A stretch of 64,000 bases of DNA from Hofstenia miamia (taxonomy: Eukaryota; Xenacoelomorpha; Acoela; Hofsteniidae). Position numbers and translations under genes: made by a program. The stretch lies in the NCBI GenBank assembly GCA_900660155.1, contig CABFPE010000006.1, positions 2,424,077 through 2,488,076 on the forward strand. The letters are read 5' to 3'. The notes below the pieces were generated by a model. The model was not told where the DNA came from. It did not search any database and saw only the letters and a program-made list of their open reading frames with translations. Each line of letters begins with the position of its first letter. The first letter of the stretch is position 1. Below are positions 1 to 11,064 of this stretch, piece after piece.

Positions 1-1
1 T

Positions 2-220
2 TCCCATGAAAGTAACAGACAGATAAATAGATTGTATTTGATATCATTCGCAACCCTAAGGTTGAACAGTGAAGACTATATACAACAAAATGCAAAATCA
101 CAATTACGAAAATTTTCAAAGCAAACTAGGCTAGTTAACCGGATAATGTTTTTCTATTTGGCAAATAGAACGGATCTTTGTAAAGGTGTGGAAGAAATTG
201 GAAGATGCCAAGGTCGTTGA
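2..220 (+). CDS. possible 3' terminal exon, unknown protein
   Basis: An open frame runs in from the left edge and stops at 218-220, giving about 72 residues that are basic and end with two cysteines (motif CKGVEEIGRC). I do not recognise the protein. Support is that the frame is open from the edge, the base composition is less AT-rich than the flank, and an AATAAA signal lies at 351-356, about 130 bases past the stop. No splice acceptor can be judged because the upstream sequence is outside the window. It could also be a chance ORF or a repeat remnant. Confidence 0.3.
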   Translation, partial: SHESNRQINRLYLISFATLRLNSEDYIQQNAKSQLRKFSKQTRLVNRIMFFYLANRTDLCKGVEEIGRCQGR

Positions 221-302
221 TCCTTCAAATTGAAAGTGAGGTGTGAGGCCGGAGGTAAAAGATTGTGTAGAATGTGATCTTCGGATTAAATTCCATAAGT
301 AT

Positions 303-328
303 TATATATATATATATATATATATATA
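303..328. repeat. (TA)n microsatellite
   Basis: Pure TA dinucleotide tract between the stop of the left-edge ORF and the AATAAA at 351. Confidence 0.95.
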
Positions 329-356
329 AGTTATATAACTTTTCTTTCTGAATAAA

Positions 357-2461
357 ATTGTATTTTATGTAATTGAAGTCATTTTTAGAAATGAAACTTT
401 ATAATTTCAGTTTTAGTGATGCTATATATTTTTTGAACTTCTTAATATAATACCATAACACTAAAATTGTTAAATTTTTAAATTTAATAATTAAATTTTA
501 ATATTTTATTAAAAGTTTTCTTGAATATTGTTTGTTCCAGTTGTATTTTAAGATTACTTAAAGAATTTTAACCCAAATATTTTCTAATGTATTTCAAGCA
601 TTTCTCAATTACTGATGCATCACTTAATTCAAGGATTCGTCATTAAAATTGTTTTTAGGAGGTTTCGAGCAAACCTTGAATGCTTTTTTTAATTTTTCTG
701 TTCTTTGTATCGGACCATGAGAGTAAATCAAATTGTTGATAATAATCAAACCTTTTCTATATCAAAGGAAATTATCACATGTAGAAACACAACGTTCATT
801 ACTGTAAATGTTAATTTACTTTACAATCCCAACCCACTACATCAAATTTTTGATCAGTAAAACACATATATGATTACAATGCTAATTGTAGTTAAGTAAT
901 TCTTTTAATCAGAGGGCTTCAGGTTTCATAAGACAACAATAATTAATTACGGGTTAAGAGAATTTTTCGTAAAAAATATGAACATGTCAGGTAACTTCAT
1001 CAACAAGTAAACGAACAATACTGATTGTGATATTTGTCTTAGGTTTGGAAACAGTGAATTCGATATACTGCAGTCTTGAATAATAATTTTTCTAGTCATT
1101 GAAATAACGTTGTGACCCTTTTAACTTCACTTCACTAGGATTACATAATCCTCAATTCAAGATTGATATTTTTTAATACCTGCACTAAATTTGCCTATTA
1201 TTTTAATACGATTTTAGAGATCGCTTTTTACATTAGAAAAATACAAAAATAGTGACTTTACTGTTTTTGAAAGTTTGAAACATTCATTTAAAATTATTAT
1301 TGAATTTTATTTACAAAATAGTTTCACTAAAATGTACTTGAAGCACTGAAACTGTGATGAGTTTTGACAATTTATCATTATTCTGAATCCAGTTCTTTCA
1401 TTAATGAATACATTTGGTTTGATGAAAATATGTTTATCAGTGTTAACTGTATCTTCTTAATCCCTCAACTTTTGAAATCTGCACAACATTTACAGAGGAA
1501 ACGACGGGAAAAGATTTCAGCTGTTCTGATCCAAAAGCTACTGCAATCAAGGTCTCGAGATTTGCTGCACAAAATTTGAAATTGAGGAAATAAATACTGT
1601 TGCAAGAAGATAATTCTAGTAACCGTTTTATAAGTTATCATTTTCAAAATATAACAAGTTTCCTTCATCCCCCAGCCTCGCAAAAAATTACATTTGCTTC
1701 AAAGCAAGTAGAAGGTAACCGCTCATTTCAAAAGTTTGCAAAAAATTTAAAGAATTTTCCGAGTAATAGAGTGCAATATATTTCTTAAAATGCTGTATCT
1801 CAGAGCAATAAACTTGGTTGTATACTTCTACTAATGTAGCAATATATGTATTGTATTTTCAACGTAATTCAAAATATTGATTTAAAACTGTCGAAATATT
1901 ATTTTCATTTGAAACGCACAATTTAATTTCAATGGAGTTTTTGCAAGCATAAATCCATAGAAATGTTAAAAGAAATGGATAATTCTTTGCTTTGGTAGCT
2001 TAAAACTACTTTTTGCAACAATTTTTCACCTGTTATCGAGGTGGCCACACTGGTGTTATACCTTAAAGCAAATCGCAACCCCGTGATTACATCAGAGCTT
2101 GACTGACCTCACAATTAAACGAATAAATCGCTTGCCCTACACCAAAAACTAATTAAAAGGTCTAAAGAAAATTTAAAAAAGCGGTGCACAGAAAAATTAC
2201 AAAATTTTCTAAAAAACAAGCAAGAAGCTCTAAAAATTACAGATAAAGATGAAAATTAAAAACCACATATAGAAACAATACATAAAGTAATTTAATATTG
2301 TAGCATCAAAACAGCAAATTCATTAGATCGCAAAATCTAATTACTTGCTCCAGACACATGCTCTTTCATATCAGGTGAAGACTCAACTGAAACATATTCT
2401 AATAGTAAAGCCTCTCCTTTTGTAGGTCAGGAATTCATTAATGTGAATACACAGTATAAAC
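357..2461. other. AT-rich spacer, nothing assigned
   Basis: No recognisable gene or element. A 71-codon ORF at 1364-1579 contains a basic stretch (RKRREKISAVLIQKLLQ) preceded by an acceptor-like ACATTTACAG at about 1487-1496, but there is no second exon or homology to back it. Confidence 0.5.
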
Positions 2462-2575
2462 CTAACTGAGTTGGGATTGGAAGAGCTCATAAGCATTCGG
2501 ATAATTTTCATCACTATCCATGTCTTCATTACTTCCGTGAATATCCACACTTATACTACAACTTTGAATTTGATT
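2462..2575 (-). other. short acidic exon-like ORF
   Basis: On the minus strand an open stretch of about 36 codons ends at a TAG at 2462-2464. Its residues look protein-like (acidic core SNEDMDSDENYPNAYELF) rather than like a translation of AT-rich spacer. It could be a small last exon or an element scrap. Length alone is not significant and no homologue is recognised. Confidence 0.15.
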
Positions 2576-2701
2576 TCACATAAACAAATACCGTCACTGA
2601 TATTGCATGGGCCACGTAGAATATTTAAAAACTAGACCTATTTCACCATGATCTTACACTTAAGTTTCGGAAAAGCATATGTACCATAACATTTTTCTGT
2701 C

Positions 2702-2702
<1 letters not shown>

Positions 2703-2760
<58 letters not shown>

Positions 2761-2900
2761 TTTATTAGCAGCTGAAGGCAAACACTAGAAAAATATAAAA
2801 ACAAGTCAAGTCTTACTGCAGCGAGAACAGTGACAGGAGAGCAGATGTAGTCTCAGCAAAGAGAAAATACCGGTTACTTTAAAATAAAATAATCAATCTC
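2703..2900 (-). mobile_element. LINE 3' tail with (TAA)n, minus orientation
   Basis: A (TAA)n tract at 2703-2762 is followed by 'tttattagcagctg'. Read on the minus strand this is a 3' UTR ending CAGCTGCTAATAAAAT followed by (ATT)n, the usual end of CR1/L2-like LINEs. The adjoining 140 bases are less AT-rich than the flank. No coding part is visible, so the assignment rests on the tail structure and its likeness to the tails at 16.3 and 34.8 kb. Confidence 0.4.
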
Positions 2901-3887
2901 AAATGTCAATAAAATTTTTCATAAGCGTTCGCAAATGTGCGAGTAGCCCAAATTTTTTGTCAATTAAAATGAAAATATAAAATTATGATAAGAAGTCAAT
3001 GGGTATTCGTTGTACGGTGGCAGACATTTTCAAAAGAAAACATCAGCATCAATTCAATACAAAATAAGGCAAGATCACAAAATAATGAATTACTAAAATA
3101 TTAATAATCGAACTTCAAAATAAATCATTTTTTCCAGATTTTGTTTTGCATTATCTTAATTATATTCATCACTATGCAATTAATGAATGAAATCCATTTC
3201 AGAAACCTAATTAAATTTAAAAAATTATATTAAGGAAATTCTCAGTACATAGAGTGTTTTCTTTGCATTACCGTTATATCTAATTCATCTTTGATGTTTA
3301 TATTCATCACACATTTAAATGGGAAATGGTATGCAATTGGTGTTAAGATATAGTGTGCTTATGGACATATAATAAAATCATTTGGAAAGCCGAGTAATGA
3401 TTGTTTTTTCAATAGAGACCTAAGCAAAATGAATCGCTTCAGTGAAAAATGTTAATTAATTCAAATATCGCTGTACATTAGATGTAGTTAACATATTGTC
3501 TATAAAACCAGTATTTGTGGTTTAATTCAATATTATATAGGGTTGTTTTAACCTATTTCCTTCGTGATGTATATTTATAGTTAAAATTTTATCAAATCTT
3601 TTTAAAAACTTGTAGAGAACACACCTAACCTGAGGGGTAGGCAATCAGGGTAGGCAATATTTAACTAAAATTGCAATTATTGCAAATATTGCAAATCAAA
3701 TAATCTCTATAGAACTATTGTAAAAAACTATTAATCTATCGGCTAAAAAAGACATTGGGAAAATTGCAAATATTTAACGATCAGTGAAAAATGCCAATAG
3801 CATTTACACCCTAATCTTCTGAAAAAAATTCATCAGGTCACAATTCGCTGTACATGTACACTGTCTAATCACTCAATATAGTACCCG
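2901..3887. other. AT-rich spacer
   Basis: No gene recognised. Around 3620-3810 there are short direct repeats based on 'gggtaggcaat' and 'attgcaaatatt', too short to name. Confidence 0.5.
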
Positions 3888-4710
3888 CTTTAAGGGGGAC
3901 CAGGGGCGAATGCCATGGGCTCACGCTTTTGGAGGCCCCGCGCTAAGCAATTATTACAGAAACTTTATTAGAAAATTAACATTGAATCTTTCACAATATG
4001 AACTATACAATTATATCGTTAGTTGCATTTGAACATTAGGATACGTACTTTAATATGTACACAAATAAGGCTCTTTTCGCGTTTAATATTGTAATTAAAA
4101 GATATTTGAGATCTGCCATACAAAGAGAATGTCTAAGTGGTTTGTAACTGCTATCAATTGCAATTGATACATAGGTGTAGCAAGGGGAGCGAATGGATCA
4201 ATGGCCCCCAAATTTTCATAGTTTGAATTCCGAAGTTGAGGGTTTTGTTGAAAATATAATAATATTTTAGAAAATTATTTTGCTTGTATTATTCAGATTG
4301 AAATTGCCTCCAATTTTTTTCTGGCTACATCACTGGATTAATCTAGCATGAAATTTAGATTTTACGAATTTACTAATTTTTTTTTACTAAAATAGAACAA
4401 GTAAGAAGTCTTTGTAAATACATGATAAATAATCAATATGACTTAATTCAATTAGATTCCAAAAAGCAAAATTACTTGATAAATATATCACCTTCTAGAA
4501 ATATACAGCTTTTTGTTCTATCATACTAAGATATCTTCTTTTATTTATAACACGCTTTCTGCAGTTGCTTCAATTTTTCTTGCAATCTGAGATTTGATTA
4601 GGTAATAAAAATTTAAATATATTAAGTACAATGATTCTCTTTAGACAACTTAAGGATATCTTAAAGTATTAGATGGTCTTCAAAACACTGATTTGCTTTA
4701 GAGGCACTTA
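3888..4710 (+). mobile_element. decayed hAT-like nonautonomous repeat, copy 1
   Basis: This stretch aligns by eye with the reverse complement of 20970-22640. Anchors shared by both are GCATTTGAACATTAGGATAC (about 4025), GTGGTTTGTAACTGCTATCA (about 4138), a TTTGTTCTATC block (about 4512), a TGCAGTTGCT block (about 4560) and TTAAAGTATTAGATG (about 4660). The start is GC-rich (GGGGGACCAGGGGCGAATGCC), like many hAT MITE ends. Copy 2 lacks the 166 bases at 4170-4335, and copy 1 lacks about 0.9 kb present in copy 2. No transposase is visible. Confidence 0.65.
4170..4335. mobile_element. nested hAT-like MITE
   Basis: The ends are imperfect inverted repeats: CATAGGTGTAGCAAG at the left and the complement of CAGTGATGTAGCCAG at the right, close to the CAGTGGCGTAGCCAGG ends common in hAT elements. 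The stretch interrupts copy 1 of the flanking repeat and is missing from copy 2 at 22.4 kb, which supports an insertion. A clear 8-bp duplication is not visible. Confidence 0.6.
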
Positions 4711-6007
4711 AAGATAGTTTAAAGTTTAACATGGCTTTCCAAAGCCAAGCCAAAAAATCACAATTGTGATAAAAAATACAGTAGATTTTTGGAATAGATG
4801 TTTTAAGAAACGACCGAATTTACAAATCAAAAACAAATTTCCTCTTCTTGGTTACAGACATAAACTGACTCTTTTTCTCTTCAGATAACAAATATTTAGT
4901 AGTGCAATTTTAAGCAATAACAATAATAATTGTATTTTAAAAAAATTGTATTTCTACTTGTTCTATTTTTAATGCAAGGCTGGTTAATTTATAGTTAAGT
5001 GGGGTAATTCGATACGAAGCCCTTTACCAATTTCAAATTTCACAGCTAGGCAGTTTTAAGTCAATGCTTGAAACTTTAAAGAAAATTTTAAATCGTACTA
5101 CACATAGAAAATATCACTGAAGTACTGAATGTGTAATTTTTGCAGTGACATGAACTTCTCAAACCTTGCAGGTAGTAAAATATCAGCTGGAAACTCAACA
5201 ACAAAGAATGGGAAGAAAATTGAATATTGAGGCTGATTTCGCTATTATTCTAACGTTTTGCGAGTTCTTCAGACTAATCTCTACAGTTTACAAACTATAT
5301 AAAATGCGTTTTAAGTGTTGTCAGACTTAAAATATGTGTATTGAAAAAATATGGTGAAAATGGTTTCTAAGGCAACAAATATATAATTCTGTTGACGACG
5401 GCCACTATATACACACAGTATATATATATATATATATTAACACGAACTGTGTTTACTTTCAAAGTTTCAAAATAAAAATTACAAATAGATAACTGGAAAT
5501 ATATGGTAAGCCATGAAATGGTTTGCTAATTCGAGGCAATGAATAGGTAAACTTAGAAGGCCAATGAATCGTCTGAGTTTTGTTACTTTATCAGTGTGTG
5601 TAGACATCAACGGCTTCATAATAATAAACAAGGAAACGTCATTCCCTTATTAGCCGGAGTGACAGCGCTCAATCACGAATTCCTTCCCTCACACAAGTTA
5701 AATAATGGGCTTCATTGGCAAAGAGGTAATTAACACTTCCTTTGTTGTGCATTTTAATTTACATAAAAACCAACCGAACAATTTTAGATTTGAAATATTC
5801 AAATCAATTTTTTACAGAATCCAGTTGCTTGACGGAATTGATCATTCCTTTACAATTGAAATAGTTCAATAGATATTTTGCTTTGTTTTTCAAATATAGC
5901 ATCACTCAAAGTTACAACTGCGGAATTTAAAGATTAATTAATCGATTAATCGTTAATATATTTTGTCTATTTATCAGATTCAGTTCCATGTAAACGATTA
6001 TTTACTT
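4711..6007. other. AT-rich spacer with (TA)n at 5419-5438
   Basis: No coding or element signal that I can support. The segment 5500-5760 is less AT-rich but has no long frame. Confidence 0.5.
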
Positions 6008-6045
6008 TGCGGAGCAGTGGCGTAGGCAAGGGGGTCATGGTGGAA
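6008..6045 (+). mobile_element. solo end of the 6.7-kb MITE family
   Basis: CAGTGGCGTAGGCAAGGGGG followed by TCATGGTGGAAT matches the complement of the right end of the MITE at 6736-6971, which reads CAGTGAGTACGCAGGGGGG then ACATGGTGGAAT. The opposite end is not found nearby, so this is a truncated relative. Confidence 0.5.
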
Positions 6046-6181
6046 TATTTTTTCTATTTTAATGTTTTTCTTCTTCCTAAATGTGCTAAAAAGCAAGCTA
6101 AGTACAAAAGGGAACTAAGAATTTGTCCAAATATTACACTTGATTTAAGTAGAATATACGTTTAACAGTTCAAATACATAC

Positions 6182-6373
6182 GGGGTGTGACACACCCCAC
6201 TGAATTTTATTTGCTGATGTATTAGTTAATGTGACTCAAATTTAAGAGCTGCTGGTCATTTTTCATCGTTTCATTCACTCATTAAGGAAGCAAAATATCA
6301 ATAACATTCTATAAAGTTACCACCCCACTTGAACATTTTCATGCTCAAGTACAAGTGGGGTGTGTGACACCCC
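6182..6373. repeat. GGGGTGT/ACACCCC palindromes in piggyBac 5' region
   Basis: Position 6182-6198 is a perfect palindrome, GGGGTGTG-A-CACACCCC. At 6321-6331 and 6352-6362 lie CACCCCACTTG and its exact complement. At 6357-6373 lies GGGGTGT-GTG-ACACCCC. A half site recurs near the 3' end at about 8312. They are candidate transposase-binding repeats; function is inferred. Confidence 0.6.
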
Positions 6374-6560
6374 ATTGTGAAATAATTATCACGCGATGAA
6401 TCATGTCTAAATCATTATGCGCCACACTTTATATAATATATAAATACACTAATCTAATATTTATAACATCAAATTCTAAAATGAAATTATTGTTTTAGCT
6501 GAATAAATATGGAAAGATGACATCGATATACGAAAACAAATACTATTTTATCCTTTAGAG

Positions 6561-8030
6561 CTTTGCTTGACAACAGTGATGAAGAAGAAATTGATTGTGA
6601 GGAAAATGATTCTAATAGTCATGTTGAAGAGTTCCTGAAGATAATATTCAGTTGCCCGCTGATGATGATTGGATGGATGTAGAGAATTTAGTGGAGTTAG
6701 GAAATTCAAACGACTCAGATGATCATGTTGATGGTCAGGGGCGTACCCAGGATTTTCTGACGGGGGACATAATTGTTATTCCCTAATGCGGGACGAAGCC
6801 TCGCGAAAATTTTTGAAAATATTGAGAAAATAGACCCTAAAAAATGCATTTCACGATCCTAGATTTAAATTTTTCAATTTTTTACGAAAAATTTTCTGAT
6901 TTATCCAGTCAAAATTAAATTTGGAAGCCTGACGGGGGACATTCCACCATGTCCCCCCTGCGTACTCACTGTTGATGGTGAAGTCGAAACCGCTTCAGGT
7001 AGTGATACATCTACCATATATCAGAATAGAGCTGATGTTCCTTGGAGAGCTGATCTGCCGCCAGTCACAAGACGGATTGCTTCACAAAACATTTGTCGAG
7101 ATGTTGCTGGAAATAAAAGGGGTATTAGTCCAAAGAACGAATCAGATGCTTTCATTTTTGTTCTTTGATGAGATAATAGATGAGCTGGCAATATATTCAA
7201 ATCTTCAGGGGAGGCGAGTTGCTGTAGACTGGAATACAAACAATCCGAAGCGCAATCGTAACTGGGTTTCCATCGATAGAACAGAAATGTAAGCTTTTGT
7301 GGCCATTCTTGTCCTTTCTGGTGTCTATCGAGACCTTTTTGGCTCTACCATTGATATGTGGAGCCCCAGAGATGGCAGGCAAATTAACAGGGCACTCATG
7401 ACTAGGCAACGATTTTGTTTGATAAAAAGTGTTCTACGGATGGATGATCCATTACGTCGTGATATAAATGATTCATTATCGCCTATCCGAAATATCTTTG
7501 AAATGTTCAATAATGAACAGGATAGGTTTTATCCAAGTGCTCATCTAATAATTGATGAACAATTGGTCGAATTTCATGGAAATGTAAAGTTTCGTCAGTA
7601 TATTCCTACGAAGCCAGGGAAATTTGGCTTAAAATATTTTTGGATATTTGGTGCGGATTATGCAATCTTATAGACATTGCAATGCTGAATGGAAGTATAT
7701 TGTTGCGAAACACTCAACAAATGAATATAACACAGCAAATTAAATGGCGCAGTCTTCATCATGGAAGCAGGATATCAAATGGCAAATGCTCAACTTAGAA
7801 GACAGGCTCAACAAAAGAATATTACAGAGACAACAAGAATGTATCTTAAGCTTGTTGGAGGATTCAATGAGGATCAACATAGTCAAACTGCTACCAGTCA
7901 AAGTTTCTTTGAAAAAGGGGACGAAACAGAAGCGATGTCCGCTTTGTGTAAGAGGATCGGATAAGAAAACTGGACATGAATGCACAAAATGCAAAAAGAT
8001 GACTAAAGTGCCTTACTCATGGTGGTGGAT
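6561..8030 (+). pseudogene. piggyBac-like transposase (DDE_Tnp_1_7 type), disrupted
   Basis: The reading frame starts with an acidic N-terminal part (DNSDEEEIDCEEND, about 6575) as usual for the family. The catalytic domain follows at about 7140-7673, with DEQLVEFHGNVKFRQYIPTK and PGKFGLKYFWIFG around the first catalytic Asp. Downstream, at about 7761-8000, are the tail region (GYQMANAQLRRQAQQ) and a cysteine-rich domain (CPLCVRGSDKKTGHECTKC), typical of the C-terminal zinc-binding module. A stop closes the N-terminal frame at about 7168, a TAA follows the EM at 7290, and the stretch carrying the second and third catalytic Asp is missing between 7673 and 7740. A frameshift separates tail and cysteine domain. 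It cannot code for an active enzyme. Confidence 0.85.
6736..6971. mobile_element. 236-bp hAT-like MITE inside the piggyBac gene
   Basis: The element begins CAGGGGCGTACCCAGG and ends with the complement of CAGTGAGTACGCAGGG. It is flanked by a perfect 8-bp duplication TTGATGGT at 6728-6735 and 6972-6979. Eight-base duplications and CAG/CTG ends are hallmarks of hAT elements. Taking the insert and one duplication away leaves the piggyBac acidic N-terminal frame continuous across the site, so the MITE arrived later. Confidence 0.85.
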
Positions 8031-8367
8031 TATGTTCCGATTGTACCAACTCTATGTGATTTTTGGGAGTGCTTTAACATTTCAGATCGGAATTAGCTTG
8101 ATTCATGTTAAATGGAAATCTGTTTTGTACTTTATATTTGTTTCAATGTTGTGGAATATCTTTCAATGGTGCTCTATAGTCTCAAAAAACCAGTACTTTA
8201 TGTTAAAAAATACATTTCCTTTTTGTGGATTCTTCAAAGCATTATTTTAATAAAAAATAGTAATCTTGTTCTCAATAATCAAACAAAATTAGACATTTGT
8301 TTTTGGGCAATGACACACCCCATATGCACTTCAATCAAATTATAAAATGATATACTAGATCTGTTAA

Positions 8368-8724
8368 TTTTTAAATTTTAATTCCATACGCCATTTTCTT
8401 TAATACGTTATTCTCTTTATGTTCAAAATGTGGTGTCTAATAATATTCTTAATTATTCTATTTCCGCTGATCCTTGAATAAAGTTTGGCATATTTTAAAG
8501 CCTTTGAAGGCTGGTGAATTTTTTCTTTTATTAATTATCACAAATATAATTTTTTTAAAATACTTAAGTTTATTAAAATATTACAGAAAAAACTTAAATC
8601 ATTATAGAACAGTACTGACCCTTGACTCACTCCATAAAGATTTCTCATGAAACGCAGTAATTCTATTAAAAATTTACTAAATTTATAAATAACTTTAAAT
8701 TTTGCAATAGAATCGCAAGTTATA
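8368..8724. other. AT-rich spacer
   Basis: Nothing recognised. Confidence 0.5.
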
Positions 8725-9370
8725 TTTAATAGAATGCGTTTATGCTATCTAATAATACTTCTTTCCAAGTGGGACCGACATTTCCATGTTATTATTAAGA
8801 AAGCATCGAAGAGACTCCACTTTTTGAAAGAGCTCAAACGAAGCCAACTGCCAACGCCTGACATCATCATCATATACAATTCTCTAATTAGATCTGTATT
8901 AGAGTATGCGTCTCCGCTTTGGCATCACGGATTAACTGCGACCTTGTCGAACAATATTGAGTCAATTCAGAAACGAGCTCTTAAGATCCTGTTTCCGAAT
9001 CACCATTACACTGAGGCACTGCAAATCTCTAAATGCGATACATTATGTACAAGACGTCAAATGGCTTGTGATCGCCTATGGAAACAAATGCAAAATGAAC
9101 GGCACCCGCTTCACTCATTGCTACCACCAACCAAATCTCAATCTGGCCACGATCTCCGCAATCAGTCCTGCTGGCAGCCCCATTATTGCACTACAAGGGC
9201 GTCCAAGTCGTTCGTATACTCTCAAATCATTTTCTATGGTACATGAGGATACACATTTCGAGATCGCCAAGCAATCATTCCTTTTTTGTACCTATGTCAC
9301 CTTTTTCCCTTTATTTGTATATGTGTACTACTATTCAACCTTCGGGTTGCGAGTACCTAAATAAATAAAT
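8725..9370 (+). mobile_element. 5'-truncated LINE, RT C-terminal end
   Basis: The frame 8734-9246 reads as the C-terminal third of a non-LTR reverse transcriptase: KASKRLHFLKELKR, then YNSLIRSVLEYASPLWHHGL, IQKRALKILFPNHHYTEAL, CDTLCTRRQMACDRLW and HPLHSLLPP. This order is typical of CR1/Jockey-group LINEs of marine and other invertebrates. The polymerase core is absent, as expected for 5' truncation on insertion. The copy ends in AAATAAATAAAT and a (TTTC)n run. It differs from the 17-kb and 61-kb family. The last part has shifted frame (parallel frame 8957-9364). Confidence 0.85.
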
Positions 9371-9396
9371 CTTTCTTTCTTTCTTTCTTCTTTCTT
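9371..9396 (+). repeat. (TTTC)n after LINE tail
   Basis: A TTTC microsatellite abuts the AAATAAATAAAT tail of the LINE fragment and is probably its terminal repeat or insertion site. Confidence 0.8.
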
Positions 9397-10859
9397 CTCT
9401 TTCACATGAACAACTATGATACTAACCATCCAAAAGTATAACTAAGTTAATAGTTTGTCTTGCAATAGAAATTTCTCTCAAAGTTTCAATATCGTATATT
9501 TTTAAAGTTCCACAAATATTGAAATCGGAATTTGATTTGGAAATTTCCCCTTTAATTATCTATTTGTACATGTTTGCGGCGCATTTAATAGAACTTTACC
9601 TCCCCTGATTATACTTGTTATGTCGCCTTGATCGTTGAGAAAAAATTAATATATGTAGTTCACGATTTTCAAGGTATGTCTAAATAATTCTAATTATTAT
9701 ATTGTCGTCAAGACTCTGTAGTAGGTCATAAAATCTATCAAGGTTTTGAAAATCTTGCACTTAGTACTTACTAATTGTAATGTAACACCACTAGCACAGA
9801 TTTTTCAACAACTATAGCAAAAGAGTGTGCAGACATTGCTAACTTTTTATATAAGGTTTGCGCATGACCTACTAATAGGTCACGGTTGGCAATATAGTGG
9901 ATGAGCTGTAGATATATCCAAACGGCAAACCTATTACGAATGCATGTTAGAAATGAATTGAACTGTGAGTGCTGAATGTTGTATATACCATGTGTATGTG
10001 GCTCAATCATTCTTGATTACAAAATAGAAAAATTGATATAAGGTATTATCTGTAATTTTTCAAATATCCTTATTAAATAATGAAGTATATTTTTAGAAAG
10101 TGATCTATCGATTCTATTTAATCTTATTATGAGAATAATACAGTATAAAAATTCCCCTGGGTATCCATCTTCCAAAAAGCATTGTTGATGATCAGAAGGA
10201 AATAAATTAAATATAGCGCAAAAATTCCATCAACGATACATTAGTGCGAATGTCATTCACAGAAGACTGCCATCATGGAACTGTCTCCCAACTGTTTTCT
10301 TCTGTTCTCTTAATAAGAAACCTACTTAACAGTTCTCGCTTAATGTGTGATTTAAATTTCATTTACAATCTGGATAAGAGGGAATTTAAAAGATAGGAAA
10401 CGCGCTGAACTCTATATTTCAATAATAATTCAGACAAAATTATCAAACAATGCCGTTTGATTGAAAAATATGCGACTGATTTTATTCGATCTTTGATATA
10501 TGGTATAGTGATTTGCTTAGCATATGGAAAAATTACATAGGTATTACATATTACACAAAACTCATTGGAGCATTAAGGCGGGATACGCATATGCAGTTGC
10601 TTCAATAATTGCAACAAAATTATTGCAAAGAGTAACAAAAACTTAGCAGCAATATACACTACAGTCGTAGAACTCAAATTTTTTAATTGAAATTTATTCT
10701 TGAAGTTTTAAGAAAATACTCTCCATCAACAACTTTTTATGCCCAAAACATCCTTTACAATGCCAAGTTATGAAGTTAAATAATGCACTAAGGCAACATA
10801 AATATACAAAGGCAGCAGAAATATTGATAACAATTAGCAAAAATTACAATGCTGATATG
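9397..10859. other. AT-rich spacer
   Basis: No gene recognised. It contains the AGGTCA-type motifs noted at 9723-9882. Confidence 0.5.
9865..9882. promoter_or_regulatory. everted AGGTCA pair (ER6-like)
   Basis: TGACCT-actaat-AGGTCA is an exact everted repeat of the nuclear-receptor half site with 6-base spacing, and another AGGTCA lies at 9723-9728. With no gene nearby it may be chance. Confidence 0.2.
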
Positions 10860-11064
10860 CAGGGCTGTACTCCTAAATAATTAACAAGGGGGATCTATAT
10901 TTGAGAAGTTATATTTTTATGTTACATTTTAACCAAATTTTGTAATTCAACAATTAAAATTCCCCACAAACAATAATATAGCCTTAACAAGGGGAACATT
11001 ACCCCCAGTCAAATTTAACAAGATGGACTGAGCCCCCCCTGAGCACCCCTCGAGTGCATCCCTG
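10860..11064. mobile_element. 205-bp hAT-like MITE
   Basis: The ends CAGGGCTGTACTC and complement CAGGGATGCACTC are inverted repeats with two mismatches. Flanks are CTGATATG (10852-10859) and CTGATATC (11065-11072), an 8-bp duplication with one change. The interior has GGGGG/CCCCC runs near both ends. There is no coding capacity. Confidence 0.8.

Larger units (their letters stand above)
6162..8367 (+). mobile_element. piggyBac-like DNA transposon, decayed
   Basis: Proposed limits are two TTAA sites: TTAACAG at 6162-6168 and its complement ending at 8367. Inside them lie inverted copies of CATAYGGGGTGTG (about 6177-6190, and complement at about 8312-8325), so ends and subterminal motifs agree with a TTAA-targeting piggyBac-type element. 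The coding part at 6561-7990 confirms the family. The element is interrupted by a MITE at 6736-6971. The limits are inferred; the family is clear from the protein. Confidence 0.6.
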
